From: Daucus carota subsp. sativus
Lineage: Eukaryota; Streptophyta; Magnoliopsida; Apiales; Apiaceae
Direction of reading: 5' to 3'
DNA length: 64,000 nucleotides
Assembly: GCF_001625215.2 (NCBI RefSeq)
Contig: NC_030387.2
Location: 40,943,606-41,007,605 of the forward strand
The position numbers were made by a program, and so were the translations under genes. Numbering within the stretch: position 1 is the first letter of the stretch; each line of letters opens with the position of its first letter. Below the pieces are notes generated by a model that saw nothing but the letters and a program-made list of their open reading frames with translations, was not told where the DNA came from and searched no databases. Shown one piece after another: positions 44,097-55,339 of the stretch.

Positions 44097-47000
44097 ATGA
44101 CTCGGCGATGCTCCCATTGCAGCAACAATGGCCACAACTCAAGAACCTGCCCCACCAGACCAGGTGGGCCCACAGCCCCTGGAGTGAGGCTGTTTGGGGT
44201 CAGGCTCACAGATGGGTCAATCATCAAGAAGAGTGCTAGTATGGGCAATCTTTCAGCTTTTTCTGCTGTTTCTCCAAACCCTCCTGGCTCTCCTTGTGAT
44301 GCTCTTCTTGACCCGACCCATGTGCCTGATGAGTACTTGTCTGATGACCCGGCTCATGCTTCTTGCTCCACTAATCGCCGTGTCGAACGCAAGAAAGGTG
44401 GATTCTTTAATCTTTGATCTTTATTTAAAATTTTATGTGAAATTTAAAAGTTCTAGTTTTGTATGGGGTAATGGTTAGAATTTGGTTGTGATAATCTCGG
44501 TCTCGAACTCTTTATGTGTAAATGTATATGGAATCTGCAATGAAGCTTAAAGCTATGATCTTTATTTGGAATTTATGTGAATTTTTTAAAGTTCTTCTAT
44601 TAATTTGGGGTAATGATTAGAATCTTGATTTCGATAATGATATCTCGGTCTCGAACTCTTTATGGGTGAATGTATATGGAATTAATTTGCAAGAAAGGCT
44701 AAAGCTTTGATCTTTATTTAGAATTTTATGTGAATTTTAAAAGTAGTTCTTTTGATTTACGGTAATGATTAGAATGTTGATTTTGATCATCTTGGTTTCG
44801 AACTCAGAAAAAAGGTGGATTTTTTAAATGTGTGAATTTATGTGGAATTGATTTGCAAGAAAGGTTAATTCTTTGATCTTTCTGTGCATATATGTAATGT
44901 GGAATTGATTGTTAGAGTGACTGAAAGCTTCTTTGTACTTGCCACTGCATCATGTTTTCATCCACCCAGTCTCTCTTCGTTTATATTGTATATAATGTTT
45001 GTTTTTATTCTTTATTTAAGCGTTTTGGTTGTGTTTGTTTATGAGCATTATGTTGTGATCATCGTTGTTGTATCAATTTGTCATTTGGTTCTTTAGTCAA
45101 ACAGTTTAGCATTATGTCATGGGAAGAACAATTATTATAGCTCAACTTCAAATAAATACTCGTACACATTCATATAAAGTAAGTACCACTAGTATGCATT
45201 TACACAATAACAACATGCATCTGTGTTAATACAGGGAAACAAATTAATTATGTCAAACATAGAGACTAATACAAATCTTGCCACTTTGATCACCTTCTGA
45301 TGAATATGGAATGATGATGAGTATATTACAACTTACTACTGTCTTGTGTTAAGATATGGGAAAATGAACTTGTAGCTCATTCATAATTCATCATAGTATT
45401 TTAACCAAGGTGATTTATCTATTCGCTGTTAAAATGAATAATTATTGTTTTGGCCCTGTAAGATTTACTTAACTTAAGAGCCTCTATCTCTCTATAGCTT
45501 ATGGGTGAAATCTAATCTGATTTAGTCCAAATGAAATATGTTTAGATATGGGCAAGACACTTAAATTTGGAACCTGCTGTAGTGCCTGGAAAACTTTATC
45601 AGTTCTAGTATAATTACTCGCCAAAATTTTGAAGTGAATAATGCGATCAATTATCCTCCTCGTAGTGTTACCTTTACCCCTAAATCTCATCTTACAGTTG
45701 ATTAAATAATCTCCCAGAACACAGTACATTATTGTGGCTTGGTGTATATGGAAACTAATATGGTGCCCAGGTTGATTTTGTCTGCATATCAGTGTGATAT
45801 TGTCTTCACTCTTTCCGTAGTTCTTAACTATAGTTTCCTGAGTTCAGAATTAACCACCTGCGTGCCAAGGAACGATTGACATATATTATAATTTCTTTTA
45901 GAACCTCTGACTTTGTGAGATGTTCTATTTTCTAAAATCCCACTGTCTGGTACATATAGGCACTCCATGGACAGAAGAGGAGCACAGGATGTTCCTTCTT
46001 GGTCTCCAGAAATTAGGGAAAGGAGACTGGCGGGGCATATCACGCAATTTCGTAATTTCGAGGACTCCGACACAAGTAGCAAGCCATGCTCAAAAGTACT
46101 TCATTCGTCAGACCAATTCGACTCGGAGAAAGAGAAGATCGAGCCTTTTTGACATGGTATCTGAAATTATTTGTCTTTTATACACATTTTATTTGGTTTA
46201 TAGTTTGTTGTGATGAAGTATACAATTCTGTTACTTTCTTTGTATTAACTTGAACTGTATAATATATCTTTTGCCTCTAGTTTAGTTCGCTCCAAGTATA
46301 TAATCATCCTATGGCTATACACGTTCACCACATGTACCAGTTAGTATCCAATGGCGTACAGTAGCTGCCTACACTTATAGTCAGTGGGGGCAACTTACTG
46401 CACTTAACTTGAACTCATATATATTAACTATAGTGTGCTGTTTTTATTAGAAACTTCTACTATGGTAACAATTTTGTAAATGCGTGGAACATTGAATGTG
46501 GTAGTATATTTGTAGATAGTGTTGAAGTCGGACACCTATGGCTCAACAAATAGATATTGGAACTCATAAGCATTCCAATCATTTAAAAGATAAAACCTTC
46601 AACCAAAGAATGAGATTCTGATTCACGCTAACTAGCCTTGATCCATATGCCCCCAAGGTTTAACACAATCTAAATCTCAATTAAGTCATGTGTCCGACAT
46701 TAGTTAAATATGTGTTTATCCTTGCATGTTTGAGAGTGAATCTTTTGGAGGAAATTTACAATTCCCCTGCACTAAATTAGCTAATTCCCACTGTAGCCCA
46801 AGTTTTAAAGTTTTTTTTTAGTTTTTCCCCTTATTTCAAATTTTAAAATCGAGAAATATGTATTAGCATTCTGGTCTCACTGGGTTTAAATTCACATAAT
46901 TATTTACATAAAATGTTTGGAAGCTAGTGGCACTTTAAATTTTTCGGCTCACCAACTGATTTCTGTAGCTACGACCCTGTTAGTATTGATTAGAATTAAG

Positions 47001-47706
47001 CTAGTTATGGTCTCATTGAATAAAATCTTTTCTTCCTACCCGGTGTCTTAATGTTATTTGTTTTCAGGTGACAGATACACCACCTGTGGTGGAAGAGCAG
47101 TTCATGCTACCTCCCCAAGCAGTAGAAACTGATAAAAAGAGCTCACTGCCTTCGCTGGTTCTCACACCGCCTGTGGTGGAAGAACAGTTCATGCTACCTC
47201 CCCAAGCAATAGAAAACGATAAAAAGAACTCACTGCCTTCGCTGGGTCTCTCTCTCAAAACAGATTATGGATCTACTGAAGATACTCATATGGAAGACCC
47301 TCGGGCAGAAATGGTTGAAGATATCAAAGAAAGTGTTACAACTCAAGCAGAAGCTGAGATTCAACAGGTAATTCCGTCGTTTTACCCAGCTTATATACCT
47401 GTTACATTTCAATTGTGGCCATCAAGTGCATCTATCCTCGAAGAAGAGAAAGGAACAGAGGCATCTCATCACGAGGTCCTCAAGCCAATTGCTGTGCTTC
47501 GAAAAGAACCTGTTAATGTAGATGAACTAGTGGGAATGTCCCAATTAAGTATTGGAGAAACTGACACAAGCCGTATGGAGCCTTCAGCTCTTACCTTAAA
47601 GCTATTAGGCGAACCATCAAGGCAATCAGCTTTTCATCCCAGCACTCCAGTTTCTGCTTCAGATGTAAGTAAGGGAAATGGTAGTAGCGTAATTCAAGCA
47701 GTTTGA
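44097..47706 (+). CDS. MYBS3/KUA1-type single-MYB transcriptional repressor, 378 aa, three exons
   Basis: Exons are 44097-44397, 45960-46156 and 47068-47706, a total of 1137 nt in frame with GT-AG introns. The ATG at 44097 starts MTRRCSHC; upstream frame depends on TTG. Features: a CCHC zinc knuckle at residues 5-18 ([14 protein letters not shown]); an LFGV repression motif at about 32-35 (RLFGVRL); one MYB repeat from about 102 with three spaced aromatic/hydrophobic positions and the SHAQKYF signature at 142-148, which binds the I-box-like TATCC(A) element; a basic patch RRKRRS; and EAR-type LxLxL motifs LGLSL (225-229) and LTLKL near the C-terminus. This architecture is that of nuclear repressors of sugar, cell-expansion and senescence genes. 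Residues 170-198 and 199-227 are a tandem duplication. Confidence 0.95.
44389..44880 (+). repeat. Tandem repeats in MYB intron 1 that copy the exon 1 splice donor
   Basis: About four diverged units of 140-165 bp share TTTGATCTTTATTT..AATTT.ATGTGAATTT and TCTCGGTCTCGAACTC. The word GCAAGAAAGG, which spans the real exon end and donor (AAGAAAG|GTGG, 44391-44400), recurs at 44689 (followed by CT) and 44855 (followed by TT, giving an intact GT). The array therefore appears to have started from the exon/intron junction. Confidence 0.8.
47077..47250 (+). repeat. 87-bp in-frame tandem duplication in MYB exon 3
   Basis: Two copies of 29 codons (47077-47163 and 47164-47250) both read [15 protein letters not shown]. 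They differ at a few sites (VETDKKSS against [11 protein letters not shown] against LGL). Only the second copy leads into the LGLSL EAR motif. Confidence 0.95.
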
Positions 47707-48363
47707 ATGGAGTTAAAACTATAAACTTCAGTTCGGGCTAAGGTCAGTACTATATCTGTATAAATGTGTTGTTCAGTTATATGTTTATGTAACTTAAAGA
47801 CTCAAACACTTGCTAGGTAGCAGTATATAACGTAAAACTTCATTCTTTTATTATTTAACATATTAGGGGTTCGAAGAATGTGATAAATATTAGCAATGCG
47901 CCCTTTTATTTTATTCTTCACTTTTTGCAGTAGTTTGCAAAACGCTTTCTATGTTTCTCAGGAGCCGCTTAAACCCTAGGCCTCCTGTTCATCGAAAGAA
48001 AAATTGTATTTAGACAATTGTCCCACAGTTTACGTAGCTGCACATCATTGTAAGGGGTGGAGAATAACTGTAGTTATTCCCATCAATTATTGTCGAAGTA
48101 CCAAACAAGGGATTAATTCCAGCAACTTAGATTTGTAGAATAGATTCTGCAAATCATCTGTCATGATTAGATCAACCAGCAATAACAGATGAAAAGTTCC
48201 CTAAAGCTAGATTGTGATTGATTGCATCAATCCTGTTTCTTCCATTTCTCGGATTATTCTTTAGCACAAAATGATTGTTTTTGCGGCCAGATACATCATG
48301 CATTACAGGAGATCTTATTTTATTTTTTTATAACTAAGTACACTCACACACCTATCTTGTCTT
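47707..48363. other. MYB 3' flank, no gene seen
   Basis: Probable 3' UTR and spacer. I see no structured RNA or coding exon. Confidence 0.6.
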
Positions 48364-48818
48364 TAACAAGATTCGAACTCTCGACCTCCAGTAATCCTTG
48401 ACAAGATTTGAACTCTCGATGTTCGATAAGAGGACCACCAGGGGCGGACCGAGTGTAAGACCATGGGTGGCCTTGGCCCCCCCATCCTTCCAGCAGCATA
48501 GTAGTAGTAGTATATAGTCTCTGTATATTAGTTGTATAATCAGTTGTAAAATCTAAATATAGCCCCCCCATCTTTGTTTATATACATCTGGCCCCCCTTA
48601 TACTTCTAGTCTGCGTCCGCCACTGAGGACCACTCATCTTGTGTTTAATAAAACCTCATTTGGAGATTTGAACTCTCGACCAACGGTAAGACCACTTATC
48701 TTGTCTTTAATAAGATCGGAATCCCATCTTGTCAGTTATGATTCGAACTCTCGATCTCCGATATATGGAGCGAACCAATCTTGTTCTCACAAGATTCGAA
48801 CTCTCGACTTCCATTAAG
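48364..48818 (-). repeat. Repeated tRNA-box-B-like words (SINE-related?)
   Basis: GATT(C/T)GAACTCTCGA occurs about five times (near 48368, 48405, 48665, 48741 and 48791), each near CTTGTC or CTTGTT words. On the minus strand it reads TCGAGAGTTCGAATC, which resembles a Pol III box B (GTTCGANNC). There is no cloverleaf, so this is not a tRNA gene. It looks like a degenerate tandem array derived from a tRNA-like or SINE unit, interrupted by the MITE at 48439-48625. Confidence 0.5.
48431..48633. mobile_element. hAT-Tip100-like MITE (187 bp) with 8-bp duplication
   Basis: AGGACCAC flanks both ends (48431-48438 and 48626-48633). The terminal repeats are CAGGGGCGGAC on the left and CAGTGGCGGAC (reverse complement) on the right, close to the Tip100 type CAGGGGCGGAG. 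Inside are mirrored GGCCCCCC runs. It carries no coding capacity. Confidence 0.88.
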
Positions 48819-48868
48819 CGGGGAGTAAGACAGCCTTCCCGTTACTAGACTCATTTCTCGACATATAG

Positions 48869-49086
48869 AAAAATAAGAGGATAATTTTTTTTTTTTTTTT
48901 TTTGACAAATGACAGAATTATTTTAACTGAGCAGTAAAAGATTTTTGCGGCACATATGAGTTTATACTAGCCAGAATACAACAAAATACTAGTGATAAAC
49001 ATCGAATCATGATCGAACAGAATGACTTTTTGCCGTTGTTATACCATATTAATCCATTGTGGGATTCGTATAAAAATAAGAGATAA
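48869..49086 (-). mobile_element. SINE-like retroposon (about 187 bp) with poly(A) tail
   Basis: A 15-16-bp duplication, AAAAATAAGAG(G)ATAA, flanks the insert (48869-48884 and 49072-49086). On the minus strand the insert ends in about 19 A (the T-run at 48885-48903). About 60 nt in from its 5' end is a box-B-like word GTTCGATC, with a CAATGG box-A-like word about 40 nt before it. Size, tail and duplication fit a SINE; the family is not recognised. Confidence 0.6.
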
Positions 49087-49644
49087 ATATATGCATGATG
49101 AACAAATGTGTGCCCCTCTAAACACACATTCATATTCTGATCTTACTCCACCCATACCAAATACAGCTTTCTTTAGTTCTTTTAGCAAAAGGAGCTTTAG
49201 AAGTGACAACACGTAGCCTTTAAAAGTAAACGCTACAGGAAGGAACCCGCACAACCAACATAGCCGCTTCTATAGACGGACAAGAATTGCGATCAATATC
49301 CCGAAATTTTAGGATCCTTAATTTCAGATTTATCTATGTGTATAAATTGATAAAATATATATAAAGCACTTGAATTAGGATTCTGAAAATAAATTCGACT
49401 AGCGCCATGAACTTCAGGGCACTAGCAAGACACATTTGCTCCTACCTACTTCCTAAACAAAGATTATAATACACACAAAATTAAATTCCAAAAGATGCAA
49501 ATTTGGTATATGTATAAAAACCAAGATTGATAATAAGTTGGAGATTGAGTTCTGTTGAGATTCTGGACAGGTGGAGTAGCTACAAGTTTACAACGGTGTG
49601 AATTATGTGCTTCGAGTATCTTCTTCTCTCAGAGGAGGAACTGA
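49087..49644. other. Intergenic DNA, nothing recognised
   Basis: AT-rich spacer between the SINE-like insert and the hAT dimer. No supported gene. Confidence 0.55.
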
Positions 49645-51260
49645 CACGCAGCTAGAGCCGGCCATTCGGGCGGGCCGGGGCGGTTCGGGCCGGTTCAGAC
49701 GGTTTCCGAACCGTCACTGGTGGAACCGTAACCGGCCCGTCTAGATTGGCGGTCCGGTCCGTGCCGGGCCGGGCTGAAGAAATTGGAAACCGGAACCGTC
49801 TTATACGGATTGTACGGGTTTGGCGGTTAAGCGGGTTAGACGGTTCGACGCGGGTCGCGGTTCAGGCGGTTCATGCCGCGGTTTAAGCGGACAGGCTACT
49901 CAGTCACTCACACTAGGCAGTACACATAGACATAGCCTTTAGTTGGTAGTCACAGTAGTTGAGTTAATGATTGTGTTTTTTTTTGTTTTTTAGTGCAAGT
50001 GGTTTGTTTTCCATTTAAGTGTGCAACGGATGACTTTTGCAATGAAATTTAATTGTTTAATTTAATTAATAATAAATTATTATAAACTAATAAATAAATG
50101 GTAAAAAGAGGGCGGTACCTCTTATAAATTTTATTAATTGGAAAAAAGTTTTACAAATAATTTGAGAGGACTCCTCTCTAAAAAATTCAACGGAACAAAC
50201 CGCTTATACAAACTAAATAAAGAAATACATGACGAAAGAAATTTTCATTTATTCTTCTTGTTCATTTGAAGAATTGCCCTCTTCGGTCGTAGTATCCATC
50301 AACATCCAAGGATCTTCTTTACCGTCCGAGTCATCTTCTTTTAGTCCTTGTTGTCTTTTAGCAGCTTGGTCCCAATCCTTTTTACAAACGCAAATCTTTA
50401 CCGCATCTGGCGCGAGACTTGTTCTCTTCTCGTCTAAAACTCTTCTACCTGCACTAAAAGCCGACTCCGATGCAATTGTAGAGGCAGGGACTACTAATAC
50501 GTCCCTTGCAATTTTAGCTAAAACTGGAAATTGTATCTCATGATTTCTCCATCATGTTAATATTTCAAAATCCTCGTTCAATTCATAGTTATAAGAAAAA
50601 AATTCTCTAAGCATAGTATTAGAAGCAGGAGCTACAGGAGCAGAAGTAGTGGAAATTCTAACCTTTTGTTTTTTATTTATTATTCAACGGTTTATCTTTA
50701 ATTTAATAATAAATTTCGTTTTAAAATATATAATATCGAGTGTATTAAAATATAAACTTTTTTATTTCGTTTTAAAATATAAATTTTATTTCGTTTTAAT
50801 TTTTAAATTTCAGTAATTTTCTTTACAAAATAATTTAGTAAATTTTGTTTCCGTTAAGTAAATTATTTATTAGTTTACAATTTATTGATAATTAATTACA
50901 TGGTAACAAAATAAAATAATTTTATCCCAGCACTCGTTGCAAATTTTTCATCAAAATAATTAAAAATATACCATTATAAATTAATAAAATAATTAAATTA
51001 CACGGTTCACGGTTAGGTCCGGGCGGTTACAGATTCGACGGTTTTACGGTTTAAACGAGACGGTTTAAACGAATTCTAACGGTTCCGGGCCGGTTACGGT
51101 TCGGTTTCATATTTTATAACCCGTATTCGGCCCGTGTTGAGTAACGATTCGGTCGGTTTTGAACCGAACCGTATTTATACGGTTTCGGGGCGGTTAAAAA
51201 GACGGTTCGGTTCCGGTCGGGCCGGACGGTTTGGCCCGTTTGGCCACCTCTACATGCAGC
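49645..51260. mobile_element. hAT derivative, tandem copy 1 (1600 bp)
   Basis: The element runs 49653-51252. Its left end is TAGAGCCGGCCATTCGGGC and the reverse complement of the right end is TAGAGGTGGCCAAACGGGC. The 8-bp flanks are CACGCAGC (49645-49652) and CATGCAGC (51253-51260). Both ends are dense in CGGTT/AACCG subterminal words. It keeps only the 3' end of a transposase gene on the minus strand (about 50249-50620) and AT-rich filler. It is about 95% or more identical to copy 2 by eye. Confidence 0.92.
50249..50620 (-). pseudogene. hAT transposase C-terminal dimerisation remnant, copy 1
   Basis: The minus-strand frame contains the hAT dimerisation motif (FPVLAKIARDVLVVPAST, SESAFSAGRRVLDE). 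A Trp codon of the WW pair is TGA here (50552-50554), which breaks the frame. The C-terminus continues past ...AAKRQQ for about 30 acidic residues to a natural-looking stop near 50249. No N-terminal zinc finger or catalytic core remains. Confidence 0.85.
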
Positions 51261-52874
51261 TAGAGCCGGCCATTCGGGCGGGCCGGGGTGGTTCGGGCCG
51301 GTTCAGACGGTTTCCGAACCGTCACTGGTGGAACCGTAACCGGCCCGTCTAGGTTGGCGGTCCGGTCCGTGCCGGGCCGGGCTGAAGAAATTGGAAACCG
51401 GAACCGTCTTATACGGATTGTACGGGTTTGGCGGTTAAGCGGGTTAGACGGTTCGACGCGGGTCGCGGTTCAGGCGGTTCATGCCGCGGTTTAAGCGGAT
51501 AGGCCACTCAGTCACTCACACTAGGCAGTACACATAGACATAGCCTTTAGTTGGTAGTCACAGTAGGTGAGTTAATGATTGTGTTTTTTTTTGTTTTTTA
51601 GTGCAAGTGGTTTGTTTTCCATTTAAGTGTGCAACGGATGACTTTTGCAATGAAATTTAATTGTTTAATTTAATTAATAATAAATTATTATAAACTAACA
51701 AATAAATGGTAAAAAGAGGGCAGTACCTCTTATAAATTTTATTAATTGGAAAAAAGTTTTACAAATAATTTGAGAGGACTCCTCTCTAAAAAATTCAACG
51801 GAACAAACCACTTATACAAACTAAATAAAGAAATACATGACGAAAGAAATTTGCATTTATTCTTCTTGTTCATTTGAAGAATTGCCCTCTTCGGACGTAG
51901 TATCCATCAACATCCAAAGATCTTCTTCACCGTCCGAGTCATCTTCTTTTAGTCATTGTTGTCTTTTAGCAGCTTGGTCCCAATCCTTTTTACAAACGCA
52001 AATCTTTACCGCATCTGGCGCGAGACTTGTTCTCTTCTCGTCTAAAACTCTTCTACCTGCACTAAAAGCCGACTCCGATGCAATTGTAGAGGCAGGGACT
52101 ACTAATACGTCCCTTGCAATTTTAGCTAAAACTGGAAATTGTATCTCATGATTTCTCCACCATGTTAATATTTCAAAATCCTCGTCTAATTCATAGTTAT
52201 AAGAAAAAAATTCTCTAAGCATAGTATTAGAAGCAGGAGCTACAGGAGCAGAAGTAGTGGAAATTCTAACCTTTTGTTTTTTATTTATTAAACGGTTTAT
52301 CTTTAATTTAATAATAAATTTCGTTTTAAAATATATAATATCGAGTGTATTAAAATATAAACTTTTTTATTTCGTTTTAAAATATAAAATTTTATGTTTT
52401 AAAATATAAAATTTTATTTCGTTTTAATTTTTAAATTTCAGTAATTTTCTTTACAAAATAATTTAGTTAATTTTGTTTCCGTTAAGTAAATTATTTATTA
52501 GTTTACAATTTATTGATAATTAATTGCATGGTAACAAAATAAAATAATTTTATCCCAGCACTCGTTGCAAATTTTTCATCAAAATAATTAAAAATATACC
52601 ATTATAAATTAATAAAATAATTAAATTACACGGTTCACGGTTCGGTCCGGGCGGTTACAGATTCGACGGTTTTACGGTTTAAACGAATTCTAACGGTTCC
52701 GGGCCGGTTACGGTTCGATTTTATATTTTATAACCCATATTCGGCCCGTGTTGAGTAACGATTCGGTCGGTTTTGAATCGAACCGTATTTATACGGTTTC
52801 GGGGCGGTTAAAAAGACGGTTCGGTTCCGGTCGGGCCGGACGATTTGGCCCGTTTGGCCACCTCTACCTGCAGC
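51253..52874. mobile_element. hAT derivative, tandem copy 2 (1606 bp)
   Basis: The element runs 51261-52866, in the same orientation as copy 1 and separated from it only by the 8-bp CATGCAGC. The right flank is CCTGCAGC (52867-52874). Same ends, subterminal CGGTT words and transposase remnant as copy 1, with small indels; for example the word AAAATATAAAATTTTATGTTTT is an insertion near 52380-52410 relative to copy 1. Confidence 0.92.
51953..52222 (-). pseudogene. hAT transposase C-terminal dimerisation remnant, copy 2
   Basis: The 89-codon frame reads EILTWWRNHEIQFPVLAKIA and on through SESAFSAGRRVLDEKRTSL to CKKDWDQAAKRQQ. This is the hAT C-terminal dimerisation domain. The WW pair is intact here, but a Gly codon after QQ has become TGA, removing about 30 C-terminal residues that copy 1 keeps. 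Upstream open sequence continues without a start codon to about 52286. Confidence 0.88.
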
Positions 52875-53611
52875 ATATCAGCAGCTGTAGATTAAGCATA
52901 AGCTATCTTTAGTACGTAGGTAGCATCTATATTGCAATGATGTGTGTGTTTTGCGTGCGTGATCCGTTCTGAGTAATTGAACAGGAAGAAAACACGCGCT
53001 CAAACATATACACGTCACTCAGTGCCCACGGTCATGTTCCATTACAAATTTCACGGTTTTAGTATCATTTGATTACAAATTTCTTTAGAATACAAATTTC
53101 ACGACTTTAATATCTACAAATCCTACGACTTTGAGAATATATCAACATAAACGAGAGGTGCACTATAACATTATTAGGATTCATCAAAATTTCTTAAACT
53201 AATAAACTTTATATAGAGTATATATTATTTTAACAAGTTTAAAATATATAGGAAACTAAAATATAAACATAGTTCTTAAGTTTTTAGCGCATACTCTGTT
53301 GTTATTACGCCATCCCAAATATTAAGTGTCATTTTTACTTTGTGCAGATAGGAAAAAAATGTGTCACTTATTTTGAAACGGAGGAAGTAGTAAATTATAT
53401 GGAGCAGAGCTTGCAGAATAACAGAGGTCGGACTTAAATATAGTTCTACGTATATGTGTCTTTTCTTGTCGTGTTCTTAGATTCTTCTTTCTGAGTGTGT
53501 GTGTGTTATTCCATGCCACAGATGCTATGTTATATAAACCCTTGTTGGCATTCCAAACTTGATAAACTTAATTCAAGTGTTTGATAACAAGTCTTAATTT
53601 CACTTCCAAAA
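52875..53611. other. Promoter region of the HPt gene with a small MITE
   Basis: Spacer and promoter of the HPt gene. It contains the Stowaway-like element at 53306-53389 and no other gene. Confidence 0.6.
53306..53389. mobile_element. Stowaway-like MITE remnant (80 bp)
   Basis: The right end in reverse complement reads CTTCCTCCGTTTCAAAATAA, close to the well-known CTCCCTCCGT ends of Stowaway/mariner MITEs. The left half (CGCCATCCCAAATATTAAGTG) is a degenerate mirror image. TA is present on both sides (53306-53307 and 53388-53389). Confidence 0.6.
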
Positions 53612-54862
53612 ATGCATAGACGGCTTGCTAGTATGAGAAAGTCCCTTCTGGATCAGGTAATGTCTCTTCGACGTTAACTACTACTTTTCTTCTCTGTATC
53701 ACTGAGGTAAATCATGCCGATTCATGGTTCATAAGGTATCGCATAATCCATGCATGCATGTGTTAAATCTGCATTCTTAATAATTATGTCAGAATCTGAT
53801 GATATATAGGCTTAACTCACAAGTTTAAGTAGCACATACAAGATATATGAGATTTAATTTACTCATAAAAGTGAAGAGTACTTGCAGGGCTTTCTTGATG
53901 AACAGTTTATTCAGCTGGAGGAGTTGCAGGATGATAGTAACCCTAATTTTGTGGAAGAAATTGCTGCATCATACTATCGTGATTCAGCCCGACAAATGTT
54001 GAATATAGATCAAGCACTGTGAGTACATTGATACTGCAAGAATACGAGCACACTGTAAACTGCAGAGGCTTGCATGTCATGAAGCTCTAACTAGGCTTGC
54101 ATATTCGTGTCTGTGCAGGGATAAGTACCCTCTTGATTTCGCAAAGTTGGACAATCTAATGCACCAATTCAGGGGAAGTAGCTCAAGGTAATATATATAC
54201 TATAAGTTATAGAGTTCTAGTAACAAAAAAATATACTGTGAATATTCTTTTGCTTCGATATATAGAATTACAAGGATGCTTTAAGCCTTTAACCTCTCTT
54301 TAATGCAGCATTGGTGCTAAGAAGGTGAAGAATGAGAGCACACAATTTCAAGAACACTGCCGGACTGGAAATGCAGAAGGGTATATACCTATCTCTGAAT
54401 ATTTTATAGTAATCCTATCGGTTTATGTTTTAATTTATTTACAATTTACTTGACCAAAAAAAGTTATTTATGAATTTAAATTATCACTTCGCCTTCATAA
54501 ATAACACTTCCCCTGTTCTTGAGTAGTAGTTTAAAATTGCGCTTCTCTGAACAAGTGAAAACATGTGGATTTAGGATTAACAAAGCGATTATGCAGTTTT
54601 AGATTTTATTATGATAATTTGCATTAATCAAAACTGTGCAGATGCAGGAGGACTTACAGACAACTCAAGAAAGAATATGCAACACTTAAAAAGAAGCTTG
54701 AAGCTTATTTCCAGGTTTCATATATCAGTATTATTCGATCAATCAGGTTTATATTCAGAACACTTTGTTCATTGCTTTTCACTGGTGTTGATCTATTCAT
54801 TATTTCTGTATCAGTTGGCAAGGCAAGCCGGGCCTCTGGAGACAGCAAGCCGGCCTAAATAA
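53612..54862 (+). CDS. Histidine-containing phosphotransfer protein (AHP-type), 145 aa, six exons
   Basis: Exons are 53612-53656, 53888-54018, 54119-54187, 54309-54380, 54642-54714 and 54815-54862, a total of 438 nt in frame with GT-AG introns. HPt proteins relay phosphate from cytokinin histidine kinases to response regulators and move between cytoplasm and nucleus. The phospho-accepting His is residue 74 in LMHQFRGSSSSIGA, so this is a canonical HPt and not a pseudo-HPt with Asn. The order is FIQLEELQDDSNPNFVEEI, the HPt core, then CRRTYRQLKKEYATLKKKLE. The N-terminus and the tail (QAGPLETASRPK) are short and typical. Six exons match plant AHP genes. AATAAA overlaps the stop and recurs near 54919. 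Confidence 0.95.
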
Positions 54863-55339
54863 AGAACTAACCCGAACAAAACTGTATTAAGCCTTTCCCC
54901 CAAGCTGTTTTCTAGTCACTAATAAAACTGTGGGGAAATTAAATGTATAATTTTATGTGATTGATAGTATGAAATATTATTACCTCTTTCTAGCTTTGCT
55001 CATTGATCATGGTTAGACCTTCTGGTTTAATTTGTGTTAAAATTGCCCCGCGCTGGCTATGAATGGTTCTTCCCCTGACCATAGCCATTAGCCATGACGA
55101 TGCTCAACAGAACGAAAGCCCCCTTGTTTCTGCAGACTAGCAAGAACCAGAATTAGTTTGCCATATGTCATAAGTAATTAATCTAAAGTCAGATCTTGTG
55201 AAGAATCATATCATAACTAGCAATAGAAAACATTCATAAAGGAATGTACATAGGAAACAAGTAGGTTTTACTGTCATCAACTTTCATAATGATCAAGTAG
55301 TAGATTGGCCAGAATTAACCTAACCACTATATCCTCATA
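54863..55339. other. Spacer between convergent HPt and DEAH genes
   Basis: Contains the 3' UTRs of both convergent genes. No further gene seen. Confidence 0.6.

Noticed and set aside
48364-48818. Possible tRNA genes because of GATTCGAAC words
   Set aside because: No acceptor stem, anticodon arm or box A at proper spacing; only repeated box-B-like words.
54611-54862. Open frame of 83 codons at the end of the HPt gene
   Set aside because: Reads through HPt introns; only its last 15 codons are real exon 6.
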